From Xylaria sp. FL1777 (Eukaryota; Ascomycota; Sordariomycetes; Xylariales; Xylariaceae): a stretch of 64,000 nt of DNA. The position numbers were made by a program, and so were the translations under genes. Position 1 is the first letter of the stretch, and every line of letters begins with the position of its first letter. This document shows positions 23,497-34,234 of this stretch, in pieces. Location of the stretch: assembly GCA_022578965.1 (NCBI GenBank), contig MU400524.1:1-64000 (forward strand), written 5' to 3'. Below the pieces are notes generated by a model. That model was not told the origin of the DNA, made no database searches, and saw only the letters and a program-made list of their open reading frames with translations.

Positions 23497-26270
23497 CTAC
23501 TTCGCCGGTAGTGTATCTAACACCGTCGCTGTACCCGTGATCTCAAAATCCCAGCTCACACGATCGTCGATATCCAGTACTAACTTATATTTCGCAGGCC
23601 ATAGTGTCAAGGCACCGTTGGCATCACTTCGCGCAACACTCCCAAGCATGATGTCAAGGGTGGCGGTCGCAGTATCCCCTGGTTTAATATCATGCAGTCT
23701 TGTAAAAGCCACCAGACTCTTGTTAGGATACGGTGTAGGACCATATTCTCCTTTCAAGAATCCAAGCAACACGTAGTCAGATGTAGCGTTCCCTATATTT
23801 GTGACCGATACCGGTACTGAAGTAAGTGGGAGTAGGTCTAAAAGGGTTCCTTCAGTTCCGTTGCTGTGCGTCAAATCTGTCGTCACGAATGTTCTTGGAA
23901 GATCTGCGGGCAGTGAGACATTGAAGCTTGTGTAATGCAAACCGTGTCCAAACGAAAAAACTGGCGGCTTGGAATACCACTTGTAAGTGCGCCTGCCCCT
24001 TTGTCAGTATTTTCAAACTCGTCAATGGCACCATATTTCAAGAGAAACCAAGGAGTGCTTAACTAGACGTAGGACGAAGGCTTTCACATACCCAGGATTT
24101 CCACTTCCAGGCTGCAAATTCATGTTCGTCATCTGAACCTGATTGACATAGTCTCCGGGATACTGAGTGACAGGTAATCGCCCAGCTGGTGATATGGCAC
24201 CAATCAAGACACTGACGATCGCTTTACCTCCGTCTTGTCCAGGATATCCCGCCCAGAGCAATCCGTTTACGTTCTTCTCAGACACGAGCGCGGAACTGTC
24301 GACCATCGTGCCCATCTGAACAACAATGAATGGCTTGTCGCCCGTTGCTGCTGCTAGTTGTTGAATCAAGGACAACTGAGCGCCCGGCCACGTTATCTGC
24401 TCTCGATCCCTATCTTCTGCCTCGATAGATGTGTCCATGCCACCCACAAAAACTGTAGCATCAGCACTCTTCGCCAGGTTCACAGCCGCGGAGAATCCAG
24501 ACGTCGAAGTTCCCGTAAGAGCGCAGCCCTGCGCATTCGTGACCTCGAATCCAGCTGTCTTGAATGCATCGATAACTGTTGATATGCTTTGTGCTATGCC
24601 ATAATAGTTTCCCTGCATTTGAGTCGTCGCAGTCGCAAGCGGGCCAACGACAGCTACACGTTTCGCAGTCGTTGAAGATAGCGGCAATTTACTCGTACCT
24701 TCATTTTTCAACAATACAAGGCCTTCCTGAGCGGCACGTAGCGCCAACGCTTTTGCATCCGGCTTTGCGACATCAGCCCATGCCATCTGTCGATATGGTT
24801 GCTTAGCAGGCGCGTCAAACCAGCCCAGTAGTACCATGGATGCGTAACGGCGGATTAACGACCGGTCGAGCACAGTATCGTTGAACAATCTCGAGTTATA
24901 AGCAGATTGTAGGTTCTGTGGCCAGAACTGTCCACAGTCAAGATCTGTGCCGGCGTTTATCGAAGCTGCAGCAGCCCCGGCCGCACTCCCTCCGTAATGG
25001 TGATCGGTCCAGACGTTCTGTAGAGCGTCACAGTCCGCTGTCACCCATTCGGTAAATCCATAATGTTCACGAAGTACTTTCTGCAGCAACCACGGGTCTG
25101 CGCACTATAAGCATTGAGGCGTTAATATTACCGCTCATGATGAGGATTTCACGGTATAACCTTCCGGAGCATATGGGGGTAAGGGCTTCATCAAAGAATG
25201 AAATAAAATACATACCGTTGGAACCCCATTCACGGCATTATAAGAGCACATGATCGAGTGAGCGTTGGCATCACGGATACAGGTACGGAACGGTTGGAGA
25301 TAATAATCTTGCAGATCCTGCATAGTTATCTTGGCATCGAATGCATACCGCTTAGTCCCCTTCCAATTTTCCAAGTCGTATCCTGCGTAGTGTTTACACG
25401 TAGCGACAAGCTTATAGTACGGATCTGCTTTGAGCCCACCTTGGAGCCCGGGAATCAGTTGCATTACGTACTGTGACATATGATACGGGTCTTCAGAGGG
25501 CACCTCTTGTCCCCGGCCCCATCGAGGATCTCGGAAGGGGTTGATATTTGGCGTCCAGAAGTTTAGTCCGCACCTCCCGGCATTACTAAAGGCTCTCGCC
25601 TCAGTTGAGGTCACAGAGGCTACCGAGGCAATCAATGGCATGTCGAAAGCTGCACCCATCGTAATAGGTTGGGGGAACGAAGTCGCATAGCTAAATTCTC
25701 CCGAGGTCGCAAATTGAACTCCGCGGGATCTCGCAACGCCATGAAGGGCCTCTTGCCACCATTCGTAAGCTGGTAGACCAATACGCGAGACTCCTGGAGA
25801 GTTATCCCAGCTATTTGAGATCTTTTCGCTCGTTGTCATCGCAGCGACGAGCTATTATATTATCATTATGTAAGCCTACTATGATCACGATATATTTTTG
25901 AAGACGAGGTATCTTACCGCCGCTGCGCGTGACCATGGATCAAGTGTTACATTGCATACTTGATTTGATGCGAGCTTTTTAAACTATTAACCAGAGTACC
26001 ATATACTCGATATGGACCATCCTGTGCGTCGTGGTGATGGCAAGATAGCAAGGAGAAATCGCCGTGGGCGCCAGCCATGCCATACCACCGCCAAATCTTC
26101 CCAAAAGCGACCAGCATAAATATACAAATGCGACATCAAAAAATTCTGTGTATCCGGGATTGATCGATGAACCCCTTCAAAAAGAAACTTACTGGTCCGG
26201 ATTGACAGTTAGGGAAATCACGTGCCCACGCGATTCCCACGAACAGGGCGGCAAAAGAGATCAACGCCAT
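23497..26270 (-). CDS. GH3 beta-xylosidase, secreted
   Basis: Exons on the minus strand are 26193-26270, 25918-25983, 25216-25851, 24092-25104 and 23497-23992, giving 762 residues, typical for fungal GH3 xylosidases. All four introns are GT..AG and in frame. Residues 1-16 (MALISFAALFVGIAWA) are a signal peptide, followed by the family N-terminus FPNCQSGP. The first GH3 domain contains GLPAYEWWQEALHG, FWTPNINPFRDPRWGRGQE, CKHYAGYD and the nucleophile motif VTADCDA (Asp about 284). The second GH3 domain contains VAVVGP and WAGYPGQDGG. A C-terminal fibronectin-III-like domain begins after the SFGHGLHYTSF box. The enzyme releases xylose from xylo-oligosaccharides outside the cell. Specificity for xylose rather than glucose is inferred from overall family resemblance. 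Two GGCTAAA sites upstream fit control by the xylanolytic activator XlnR/Xyr1. The gene is intact although its neighbour is damaged. Confidence 0.92.
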
Positions 26271-26348
26271 TGTCTTAGAGCTCTAGACGTGAAGAAAAGC
26301 CTCTTCTTCGTCATGCAAGGTTCATTTCCTGTCTTCATTCTATGTGCC

Positions 26349-26355
26349 TATATAT
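26349..26355. promoter_or_regulatory. Possible TATA box of the beta-xylosidase gene
   Basis: TATATAT lies 79-85 bases before the start codon of the minus-strand gene, a plausible distance. It is palindromic, so it has no strand of its own. Confidence 0.4.
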
Positions 26356-26407
26356 CAAGCGATGGCTAGGAATGTATCTGTGCAATTGCTTGGACCTCAT
26401 GGATGAC

Positions 26408-26414
26408 GGCTAAA
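26408..26414 (+). promoter_or_regulatory. GGCTAAA, XlnR/Xyr1-type site 1
   Basis: GGCTAAA is the published binding core of the xylanase activator XlnR/Xyr1. It lies 138 bp upstream of the beta-xylosidase start codon. Confidence 0.5.
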
Positions 26415-26575
26415 ATGGAGTATTATCCTCCTCCTCTTACACATTCATCCAATTTCTTCACCAGAACTACACTCGGCCGTTTTCTGGAAGGTTATTAAGT
26501 GATCCCACGGAAGATTAACTCCGTGAGGTTCAATGGCAGGTAAATCACACTGTATCCCCTCATGAGTGTGCCACA

Positions 26576-26582
26576 TTTAGCC
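26576..26582 (-). promoter_or_regulatory. GGCTAAA, XlnR/Xyr1-type site 2 (inverted)
   Basis: TTTAGCC on the plus strand is GGCTAAA on the minus strand, 306 bp upstream of the beta-xylosidase start and in opposite orientation to site 1. Two sites within 170 bp make a functional promoter element more likely than chance alone. Confidence 0.5.
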
Positions 26583-28884
26583 TAAGGAGCTATTATTGGT
26601 ATTGATTGTCTTGGCCACGTTCGGAGATATGGAACCTCGATACCTAGATACCCATATGGACTGTCGCAGGTCTAGCACTTATCTCATTTGATGGTCTTCT
26701 GGGGTGTTCGCCGCTACTATAATCATGGAGCGACACCGTTTTAAATAATCTGAAATCTAGAAGGGTTGATTAATATTTACCATTGTTATACTTATAAGTT
26801 TGAGCTATAGGAGTCTGAGCCCATACTAGTAGGAGAGTTGGGCGTAGATCAACTAAGTTGAACTCCTAACCAAGTTTGACCTGCTGGAGAAAGCTGTTTG
26901 AATGTAACGGGTTCACGATACAGTCGAACTAGAATTATATAAGCCGGTTTCGGTCCCGAATTAAGGCTACAGATTGAGATATTGGGACTCTTCGTCAGGG
27001 CTTGGGGCCACTCTCACGTAAGCCCACCCTTTCCCTAGTCTTGAGGCGATTAGTAATCCAGCATACACAAAGCAACAAGATAAGCCATTATTTCAGCCCT
27101 CAAGTGAGGCGCTAATTGCTGCTCGTTAGATCGCACAGAGAACTAGGTACTCCACTACAGCTACTCTACAAAGCTGGGATGGCTGCATCATGAATAACTC
27201 GTTTGAGTTCTTTGACTTGTTTCATCCTTTTGGTGATCTCATTTAAACTATGTAGTAGCGCGCTACAATAGCTAAAGAGTTTCCTATTCCACAATAAAGA
27301 TAGACAAACTTCAACCAATCAACGCTTACTCAAAACTTCTCAGGTCATACCCCACGAGCCTACTACGTAAGTATGCGACGGGCGAATGCGTTTAGGTTAA
27401 CGTCTAACTTGTAACTGTACATTGTATATTCAGCAAAAAAAAAGGAAAGTTGCCGTTAAATAATGACTAGAGGCATGCGATATGATTCGGAAAGCTACGT
27501 GTTACTTTTTAATCTTTTGGTGAACAATGTACCTTAGCATCATAATATTGCATATCAGTCTAAGCGGCCAATATCAGGTAGTCCCACAGGCTGTGAGGGC
27601 TTCATGCTTGTGCTCAATCGATACTACGTTGATTTAACTGTGTAGACACCCTTAAACTCTGGACTAATATTCAGATACTCCCTGGCGATATCGAAATGAG
27701 GCGCCTAGCTACAAACCTACCTATGTGTACGGTCGGATTGGCTATGTGTTCGACTAAAACACGAGCGAAGCATGTTCAATGGTGGTGAACAACACCACGA
27801 CTTCTGCATAGTACTTAAACTCTCTCGTGTTTTCCTCTCGTGGTACCATGCCTTTGAAGCTGACGTGCTGTCGAAGCATTCGAAGGAAAAGCCGGCACCA
27901 GGGCGGCGCAGAGATCTTACACGCATACTGCGTACGCAGTAGAATAGAGTAGACGCGCGTTACCAATCAAATCGTCGATGTTGAGTTGTTGGGGGTGTCA
28001 TGTCCTGCATGGCCAGAAACCGATATCAAATCACAATTGGTCGTCTCACATGCAACCCCCTCTCCTCGCTCCCCGTTCTACCACGTTTCTTAACCAGGCA
28101 GGGTTAGCCTCATGATACCTACTGCGTCTGGTAGGTAGGTCTTACTGTACTGTACTGGTGGTACGATATTGGCGGCAGTACCCATTGGTAGCCTGGTTGG
28201 TGAGAAGCTCTCGGCTGTTTTTGCCTGAGTTTTGCACAAACCATGCATAGTTTCAATTTTATGCGGCTTTTCGGTATGGCCATCCGCATGGGGGTCCCTT
28301 GGATGGATGGACTTGGTTCTGGCTGAGTCAACATTCCGTCTGGGATTGCAAGCAGTGTAGGTAGTCCACAACACTACTACTGGGTAGAGCATACCCTGCA
28401 TTACGATCCTTCGATGTCTGGAAAGAGTAAGACCAATCTTCGGGTAAGCCACGTTCGCTGACCATGGTAGTGAAAGCCCACTTCAATACCACCTTACTCT
28501 AGTGTACGGTTGTGCCGTAGTGCAGCATCGAGTCTTGGCATACCCATTGGTTCAGCGTCGGGCCGTGTGCTATTCTTGTAACCACAGGCTCCTCCTGGTC
28601 AGAATCCCGGCCACGCTGCACGTGTAGATAGCAGGTGGGCGGACCTACGCAGTAGTGGTTGATCGAATCGCCACTGGCAACGCCAATGAAGATCCCGATC
28701 AACTGGCCTTCGAAATGTCTGGGCAGTAGTCCGGGGTAAGCGAATCTTACCGTCCGACAAGCTCCTGAGGGAATCTTGATTCCTCCCAACCAAATCAATT
28801 ATCATCTCTCATCAGCTAGTATTCCCTCAATCAATCTTGTCGCCCACAACTCGCATGTCCAGCCCATGTATTGCCTAGTAGGCG

Positions 28885-30164
28885 ATGGCATCGTCGATGA
28901 CATCGTCCCTTGGAATCTGTCATGCTTCATGGGGCTACATAGCGGCGACGGCTTTTCTTGCCGTCCTCTCCAGCCTCGCTGTCGCTCTTCGATTCTGGTC
29001 GAGGCGGATATCCGGCTTTGGAATATATGCAGATGACTGGTTGGCTTTGTTTACGCTGGTTGTTCACCATGGGCTCGGCGCGACGATTTTCATCGCTTTC
29101 CTCGTGGATGGCCTCGGGTTCGATACACTAACCCTCGCGACTGATCAACGCGCAGCAATGGAATTGCGAAAACTTTACTTTATCGGGAACATCCTATACG
29201 GTACGGCATTGACTAGTATTCGACTCTCCGTCCTCATATTCTACTTTCGTACCTTCCCTACTCCGATAGTACGACGCGGCGGATATATTCTCGCTGCGAT
29301 ATGTCTTGCCTGGTTTATAGCAACCGAGGGTCTGAGTCTCGGGCTATGCAAGCCAATCCCCTATCGGTGGGACCCAGCAATACAAGGGGGACATTGCCTT
29401 AGTGCTTCGGCGGGCATCATTGTCCTAGGCGCCACCAATGTTGTCATTGATGCGGTTACTGTGGGCTTGCCCATTCACGAGGTTATGAAATTAAATTTAT
29501 CAAGAGAGAAAAAATGTCTCGTTTTTAGCATCTTTTGTATCGGCGGAATGTGCGTAAAGCTCCAGTCAAAGGTCTATATCTCTCTCGAGTTCTGCTAATC
29601 TCAAGCGTAGAGCAACTGCTACAAGCCTTGCGCGACTAGTTTCGATCTCGCTATACCTGAATTACGGAATGGAAGACGGCACTGGTGGTAAGTACATATA
29701 CATGTCGCCCGCCGTCGAGGGGGATGTTGTGAAGAGACTGACGGATTACAGCAACGTCTGCTTTATTATCAGCTGCGACTGGATTCGAGATATATGTCGC
29801 CATCATTGCCGCCTGCGCGCCCACTCTTCTCCCTATATACAGGAGACTTCGAGGCAGACGAACGCCAAGCGATACACTCATTCCGCATCGGTCGGCCTAC
29901 ACCACTAAGCCCTCCAAGCCCTCCAAAGGGCAATCACACGCATATCTCAATGGAGGGTCAAAACCGGCTCTCAGTCGTACTGCCCTCCGCGAGTCCGATG
30001 ACGAAGAGCGGTTCTTGAAAAGGCTAGATGATATAAACGTGCTCGTGCCAGCAAAAGAGCGGGGTGAGTTCTGGACGGACATCAGCGCACGGCCAGCGTC
30101 AGAAGGAGCACCACTAGGGGGGATAAGGGTTCAGCGGGACGTGACGTGGAATTCGGAGGATTGA
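28885..30164 (+). CDS. PTH11-like integral membrane protein (fungal rhodopsin-like domain)
   Basis: Exons 28885-29549, 29611-29687 and 29752-30164 join in frame to 384 residues; the introns are 61 and 64 bp. The protein has about seven hydrophobic segments within residues 10-280, with the family landmarks YADDWLAL after the second segment, a long loop with LRKLYFIGNILYG, and LGLCKPIPYRWDP with conserved cysteine before HCLS. The tail of about 110 residues is polar, charged and cytosolic-looking (RESDDEERFLKRLDD). This family (PF20684 type) includes Pth11 of the rice blast fungus and many uncharacterised receptor-like proteins. Whether this one senses a ligand is not known. Retaining the first intron would stop translation after about 237 residues. 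Plasma membrane location is inferred. Confidence 0.87.
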
Positions 30165-30765
30165 TACCCTAGAGTCGGGATACCCATCATGGTGTATGTT
30201 GCATGTATTGGAGTTTTTGAGGGCAGCTTTGCACTTTGAATGGAAAATGTCTTGACAGCCATTTCTACACCTTTGAGTCTTCAATTTGATACTAAAGTAC
30301 ATTGACCTGCCAGGTGCGCTTAGCAAAGCTAATGCGCGAGCGGCTGAGCGCCGTCGCGCTCGATATCCTTCAGCTGTCTAGATAGGTGATAGCGTGATCT
30401 CTACTCGTGATAATTAGCACCGACGGCTATCCCAGAAGTGTTTATAGCGACCTATTTCTGATCAACCATTCGAACGCCACAGCTACCAGCAAGGCGCATT
30501 ATGGCCCTAGACGGTCAGGCGGAAACACCCTTGGCATGATAAGTAGTATACCGTAGGTCTTACTTACGGCGGCGAAGGCGATGTTGCGATGGGAATCAAC
30601 ACCAACTCAGACAACTGCAATTGTAGTGATGCCAATGGTCTTCTAACGTTAGCTACATCTCTTGTTTAGATCTCGAAGGTCTTCAGATTCCTATTTTTAT
30701 CCCTGAGAACTCAACTGGCATATATTCTCGTCGGGGTTACGTCCTTCGGCACACTCACCCCAACG
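30165..30765. other. Intergenic region
   Basis: 600 bp lie between the PTH11-like gene and the CFEM-like gene, which point the same way. A GC-rich imperfect palindrome, GCGCGAGCGGCTGAGCGCCGTCGCGC, lies at about 30332-30357. No gene seen. Confidence 0.5.
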
Positions 30766-31867
30766 ATGAGGATATGTACGCGCCTCTATCGAGGACTCAT
30801 GCATCTAGGTTTCGCTCAGTTCCTCATATTCGCGCAAAGCGTGGGCGCCCAACTTGTCTCAAATGACTACGTCGTATACACGACTTTTAGTGGTTGGGAA
30901 GACATGCGCGCGTGCGCCAGATGTCCGTTCCAGATTGACTTCAGGGTTTGTGGTGTGGGCGATGACCTGAATAACGCCTTGGGCTGCATGACCAACGCGT
31001 GTCTGTGCCGGCCAAGCACTCTGGAAGAAGCTGCCGAGTTTCTCGACGATAAGGTCATCAGCCTTTGCTCCAACTCCGACGACCAGACTACCGCCACGGA
31101 ATTCTTGTTGCGGTACTGCTCAGCTCATGGTTACACATCCGTTGGAACAGCAACCTCATCCACAGGTGCGTTCGCCACTACTGTTACAGTCACCGAGATT
31201 ATTACAACGCAGACTGTATTCAGGTCTTGTGCCGGGCAGCATTCTTCGTCCCCCTTTGCTGTACCGGCTTTTCTCACGGCACTGTTTCTTGTCTTCATGG
31301 GCATCCATGTGTAGTCTAGTGATAATATTCACCAGGACAACAAGAATAGGCATGTTCTTTTCGGCTAAAAGCCCTAATTTATATTGAAAGCGCATTCTTG
31401 CAATAATGTAGTGGTTGTCCACTACTACTACGCTTGTATTGTGAAAATAACGAATCCAATATATCTGTGACTAACGCCCGAGCTTTATTGTAGTTTCATC
31501 CGAGACGCCAGAAACTCAGTCATCATTGCACGAGAGTCAAGAAACCCCTAGCACTTCTCAAAACCATGCTTCTTTTACATCAGATTCCTCGCCTTCTCAA
31601 ACCAGTACCGCCTTCCCCCCTATCACATCCGCGCCGTCTATGGCTTCGACTACCGAGAACTCTAGCCCAACGAATGCGGCTGGCTCCGAAACAGAGCCAG
31701 GTGATGATAAGCTAAAAACTACTGATATAATTGGTATAGTTGTTGGACTGCTCAGTCTCTTCATCGCGATCCTGACGTTATGGGTCTCGTGGAAGACGGG
31801 CCGTCCAAAGAGGCTCTGGGGAGGAGTTACAAGTCAGAGTCATGTCGTGCAGATGCGGCAAAGCTAA
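30766..31867 (+). CDS. CFEM-like cysteine-rich surface protein, spliced membrane form
   Basis: Exons 30766-31165 and 31494-31867 join in frame (ACA G|TT TCA) to 257 residues. A signal peptide ends near residue 28 (FAQSVGA). An eight-cysteine domain follows, with ARC, VC, GC, ACLC, LC and YC in CFEM-like order including the CxC pair. Then comes a Ser/Thr/Pro-rich stalk of about 80 residues, likely O-glycosylated, and one transmembrane segment (DIIGIVVGLLSLFIAILTLW) with a short basic cytosolic tail. The intron is long (328 bp) but has a GTGCGT donor, a GACTAAC branch site and a TAG acceptor. If it is retained, the same start gives a 182-residue protein (stop at 31312-31314) that ends in a different hydrophobic tail typical of a GPI-anchor signal. 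CFEM proteins act in haem/iron uptake, adhesion or virulence; the role here is unknown. Confidence 0.7.
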
Positions 31868-32207
31868 AGTGGTAGCACTTCGGTAATAGCCGAAGCCGTC
31901 TGGTAATACTATAGCTCTTCTGAGCTCAAAAAACTCGCTAGGGGTATTTGCACGTTACGTAAATTATGCCTACTATACTTCTTACCTGTTCAGCAAAAGG
32001 GCGGTACCTTATTGCAAGTTTTGTTGCTGCCAAAAGTAGACGCAAAGATGTTAAACCCCATGTACCTAAAACCAACTATGTACATGTATGATATTAAGAT
32101 TATATTATTTTTTAACCCGGTACATCTGTGCCCATGTGGCCATGTAGAGCTGGATCTAACCACGGAGTATGTCACTGCGCCTTGCAGTATCACACAAAAT
32201 CTCCATT
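31868..32207. other. Convergent intergenic region
   Basis: 340 bp separate the CFEM-like gene from the minus-strand dehydrogenase. It contains an AT-rich stretch around 32090-32115. No gene seen. Confidence 0.55.
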
Positions 32208-33481
32208 TCAAACATGAGGTTTCCACTGCGCTTCGCACCATTCCCAAAACTTCTTCGCATATCCGAGACCGCCCTCACTCTCCGGAGCCATTGCATTGAG
32301 TATATCCTTACGAGTGATCTCGCTATCAGGCCTCCGTCTTCCCCAGGGTATGACGTATGTGCCGTTGTGTTCAATCTTGAGATCCGACGATAAACCAGCA
32401 TAGAGCTCCGTGTAGCCGCCAAACACAGGGTCGTGAATCATGCCAAAAGTGTTCAGGGTGAAATATAGTGCCGCTGGCGTACCGTTGAATGAGCCTGCTT
32501 TGATATTTCCAGGGTTCAACGTCACGCTCAAAATTTCAGGATTTCGCCGCCCGAATTCTCGTCCTAGAAACCAGGTCCCTGCTTTGGACGCGCCATAGTT
32601 CGTGGTGCGGGCTTTGATGCCTAGTTCCAGGGCACTGAAATCGACACCATTTGGCGGCGAGCCACTATCCATGAGACCACTTGCTATCCATATTACTCGT
32701 GTTTGACCCGCGCCCGAGGGACCTGCTGTAGCCACGGCAGCGTTGAGTTGCGGTAACAATAGTTGAGTGAAGAGCAGCGTTGCGACGCAGTGGACTCCAA
32801 AAAAGACTTCAATATCCTGTACAGTACGCTCACCAAACTGCAGGACATTGGCACCGATGCCAGCGTTGTTCCATAACACATCAAGCTTGGATTCCTGGCT
32901 TGCGAAGGTCGCTGCAGCTGCCTTCACGGACTTGAGGTCACTAAGGTCAATATGGAGAAATTTAAGCTGACCACGGCCATTTGTCCCCTCTGGTATTGTC
33001 GCCTCAATAGTCTTGATGGCTTCTTCCGCTTTATTCTAGTTGCTTGACTCAGAATGGACGTCATATAGAGGAGATGGGAGTTTCTATGACACACCTTCGA
33101 TCGTGATGCCATGTAAATGATTGCGCCCGATGGGAATAGAAGTTTACATAGCTCGAAGCCGATGCCAGTATTTCCGCCAGTAACAATGAACACGCGGCCT
33201 TTTTGAGAGCCGGGAGGGACGGAAGTAAACTCAGGCGGCGGCCTACAATGCTCAAAGTCAGTTATCACCACGTCACAAATTTAAGGCTGTAGAAAGCTTC
33301 TGGTCTATGTTCAAAAGAAGGTCTCCTACTCTTCAATTGCTATATATAAAAAGGAAAACAAGGAGAAGAAGAAGAAGAGAGAGAGAGAGAAAGAAAGAAA
33401 GAAAGAAAGAAAGAAAAGGAGAATGACTCCAAGAATTACTTACGGCCATGTTTGCGTCTTGAAATTGCGGAAACCCTCCAT
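32208..33481 (-). CDS. Short-chain dehydrogenase/reductase (SDR)
   Basis: Exons on the minus strand are 33444-33481, 33095-33242 and 32208-33035, giving 337 residues. The first exon is only 38 nt (MEGFRNFKTQTW plus two bases). I chose this start because it restores the family N-terminus ending PPPPEFTSVPPGSQ; a later ATG at about 33271 lies inside the first intron. Landmarks are the cofactor loop VTGGNTGIG, the NNAG motif in LWNNAGIG, the catalytic serine in IASGLMDSG, and tyrosine/lysine in NYGASKAG. These are the classical SDR NAD(P)-binding and catalytic elements, similar to fungal WW-oxidoreductase/retinol dehydrogenase-like SDRs. The substrate cannot be read from sequence. It lacks a signal peptide, so a cytosolic place is inferred. 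The first intron (33243-33443) contains a long GA-rich microsatellite. Confidence 0.88.
33357..33420. repeat. GA/GAAA microsatellite in an SDR intron
   Basis: Runs of GAA, GA and GAAA units lie within intron 1 of the SDR gene. In the sense of the gene they form a pyrimidine-rich tract well upstream of the acceptor. Confidence 0.9.
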
Positions 33482-33975
33482 TTCACGAGTATTGTAAAGA
33501 GCCCTGAGGTCTAAACCAAAAAGATAGCGATGGATTACCCAAAATATCTCTGCTATTTACATAAGATTCTACTGTAGTTTATATAGACATCAGTAAACGC
33601 AACACATGCGGACGATCGGCGGAGTTCCCAAGTTGCTGCGGACTTTGTAAAAACCGAGTTGCCTTGCTGTCTTGTTAACTACCAAGTCTGGTTAGTCTCT
33701 ACCGCCGGAGCACTCGGCGTACGTGGTACCGCGCAGAGATGCAGCAATAGGTACCTAGGTATACATAAGTCCCGTGCTGTACTAGGTATTATTAAGTTTA
33801 CCTACACTACGACTTTAGGTTGTACCAGGGGCTTATTGTCGCTGGAGCTACCCTACCTACAGTACATGTAAGTACTAAGGTGGTAGGTACCTAGGGTTGG
33901 TTGCCTTTTATATACTACGACATCAGTATCTCACTTCTCTTTCACTACAATCCTCACACCTTTTCTTCTAGATCG

Positions 33976-34234
33976 ATGGATCCTCTTGAAATTGTCGGTA
34001 TGAAAGTCGACATCTCTCTCTCAGCACGTCGTCAAAGAGCTCGAGCTCGCGATGGAGAAAAAGCGTAGCGAGTCCGATAAAGACCTCGCATATGCCAGAT
34101 TCAAGTCCCAAACACATCTGCGTCCCGCGACTAAGCAGAGTGCGATGGTTTGTAGGAGGTTTGCGGCAGTCGGGGTATTTTGGTTTTCTAAGCTAGCGTT
34201 CCGACCTGACCTGAATACATTTATCTGGCTCTAG
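33976..34234 (+). CDS. Candidate small gene of unknown function
   Basis: An ATG in good context (ATCGATGGATCC) follows a TATATA-like sequence (about 33908) and a CT-rich leader, the layout of a fungal promoter. The frame MDPLEIVGMKVDISLS closes after 30 codons (TAG at 34066-34068), but a second frame then continues with a charged, helix-prone stretch (VVKELELAMEKKRSESDKDL) to about 34234. A frame change or unrecognised splice could join them; the only GT..AG pair I see between them is too short for a fungal intron. It could be a short gene, a decayed one, or nothing. Confidence 0.2.

Larger units (their letters stand above)
26271..28884. other. Intergenic region between beta-xylosidase and PTH11-like gene
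   Basis: These 2.6 kb are upstream of two divergent genes. Apart from the TATA and GGCTAAA sites no convincing gene was found. Frames at 28090-28452 and 28499-28798 (minus) lack family resemblance; the second begins at a TTG codon. A purine/pyrimidine-mixed stretch at about 28080-28180 holds GTAGGTAGGT-type sequence like that seen elsewhere in the window. Confidence 0.5.

Noticed and set aside
28090..28452. Minus-strand 120-codon frame
   Set aside because: No domain or signal peptide, with random-looking composition; part of it encodes a GTAGGTAGGT-type repeat.
28499..28798. Minus-strand 99-codon frame upstream of the PTH11-like gene
   Set aside because: It starts at TTG, has no recognised family, and no splice-compatible continuation was found. 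A weak similarity to the next frame (28090-28452), around GCTTACCC and CAGACAT-CGAAGG, was too poor to call a duplicated gene.
33271..33271. ATG of the longer SDR frame as start
   Set aside because: The family N-terminus is restored only by the 38-nt exon at 33444-33481, and this ATG then lies in the intron.
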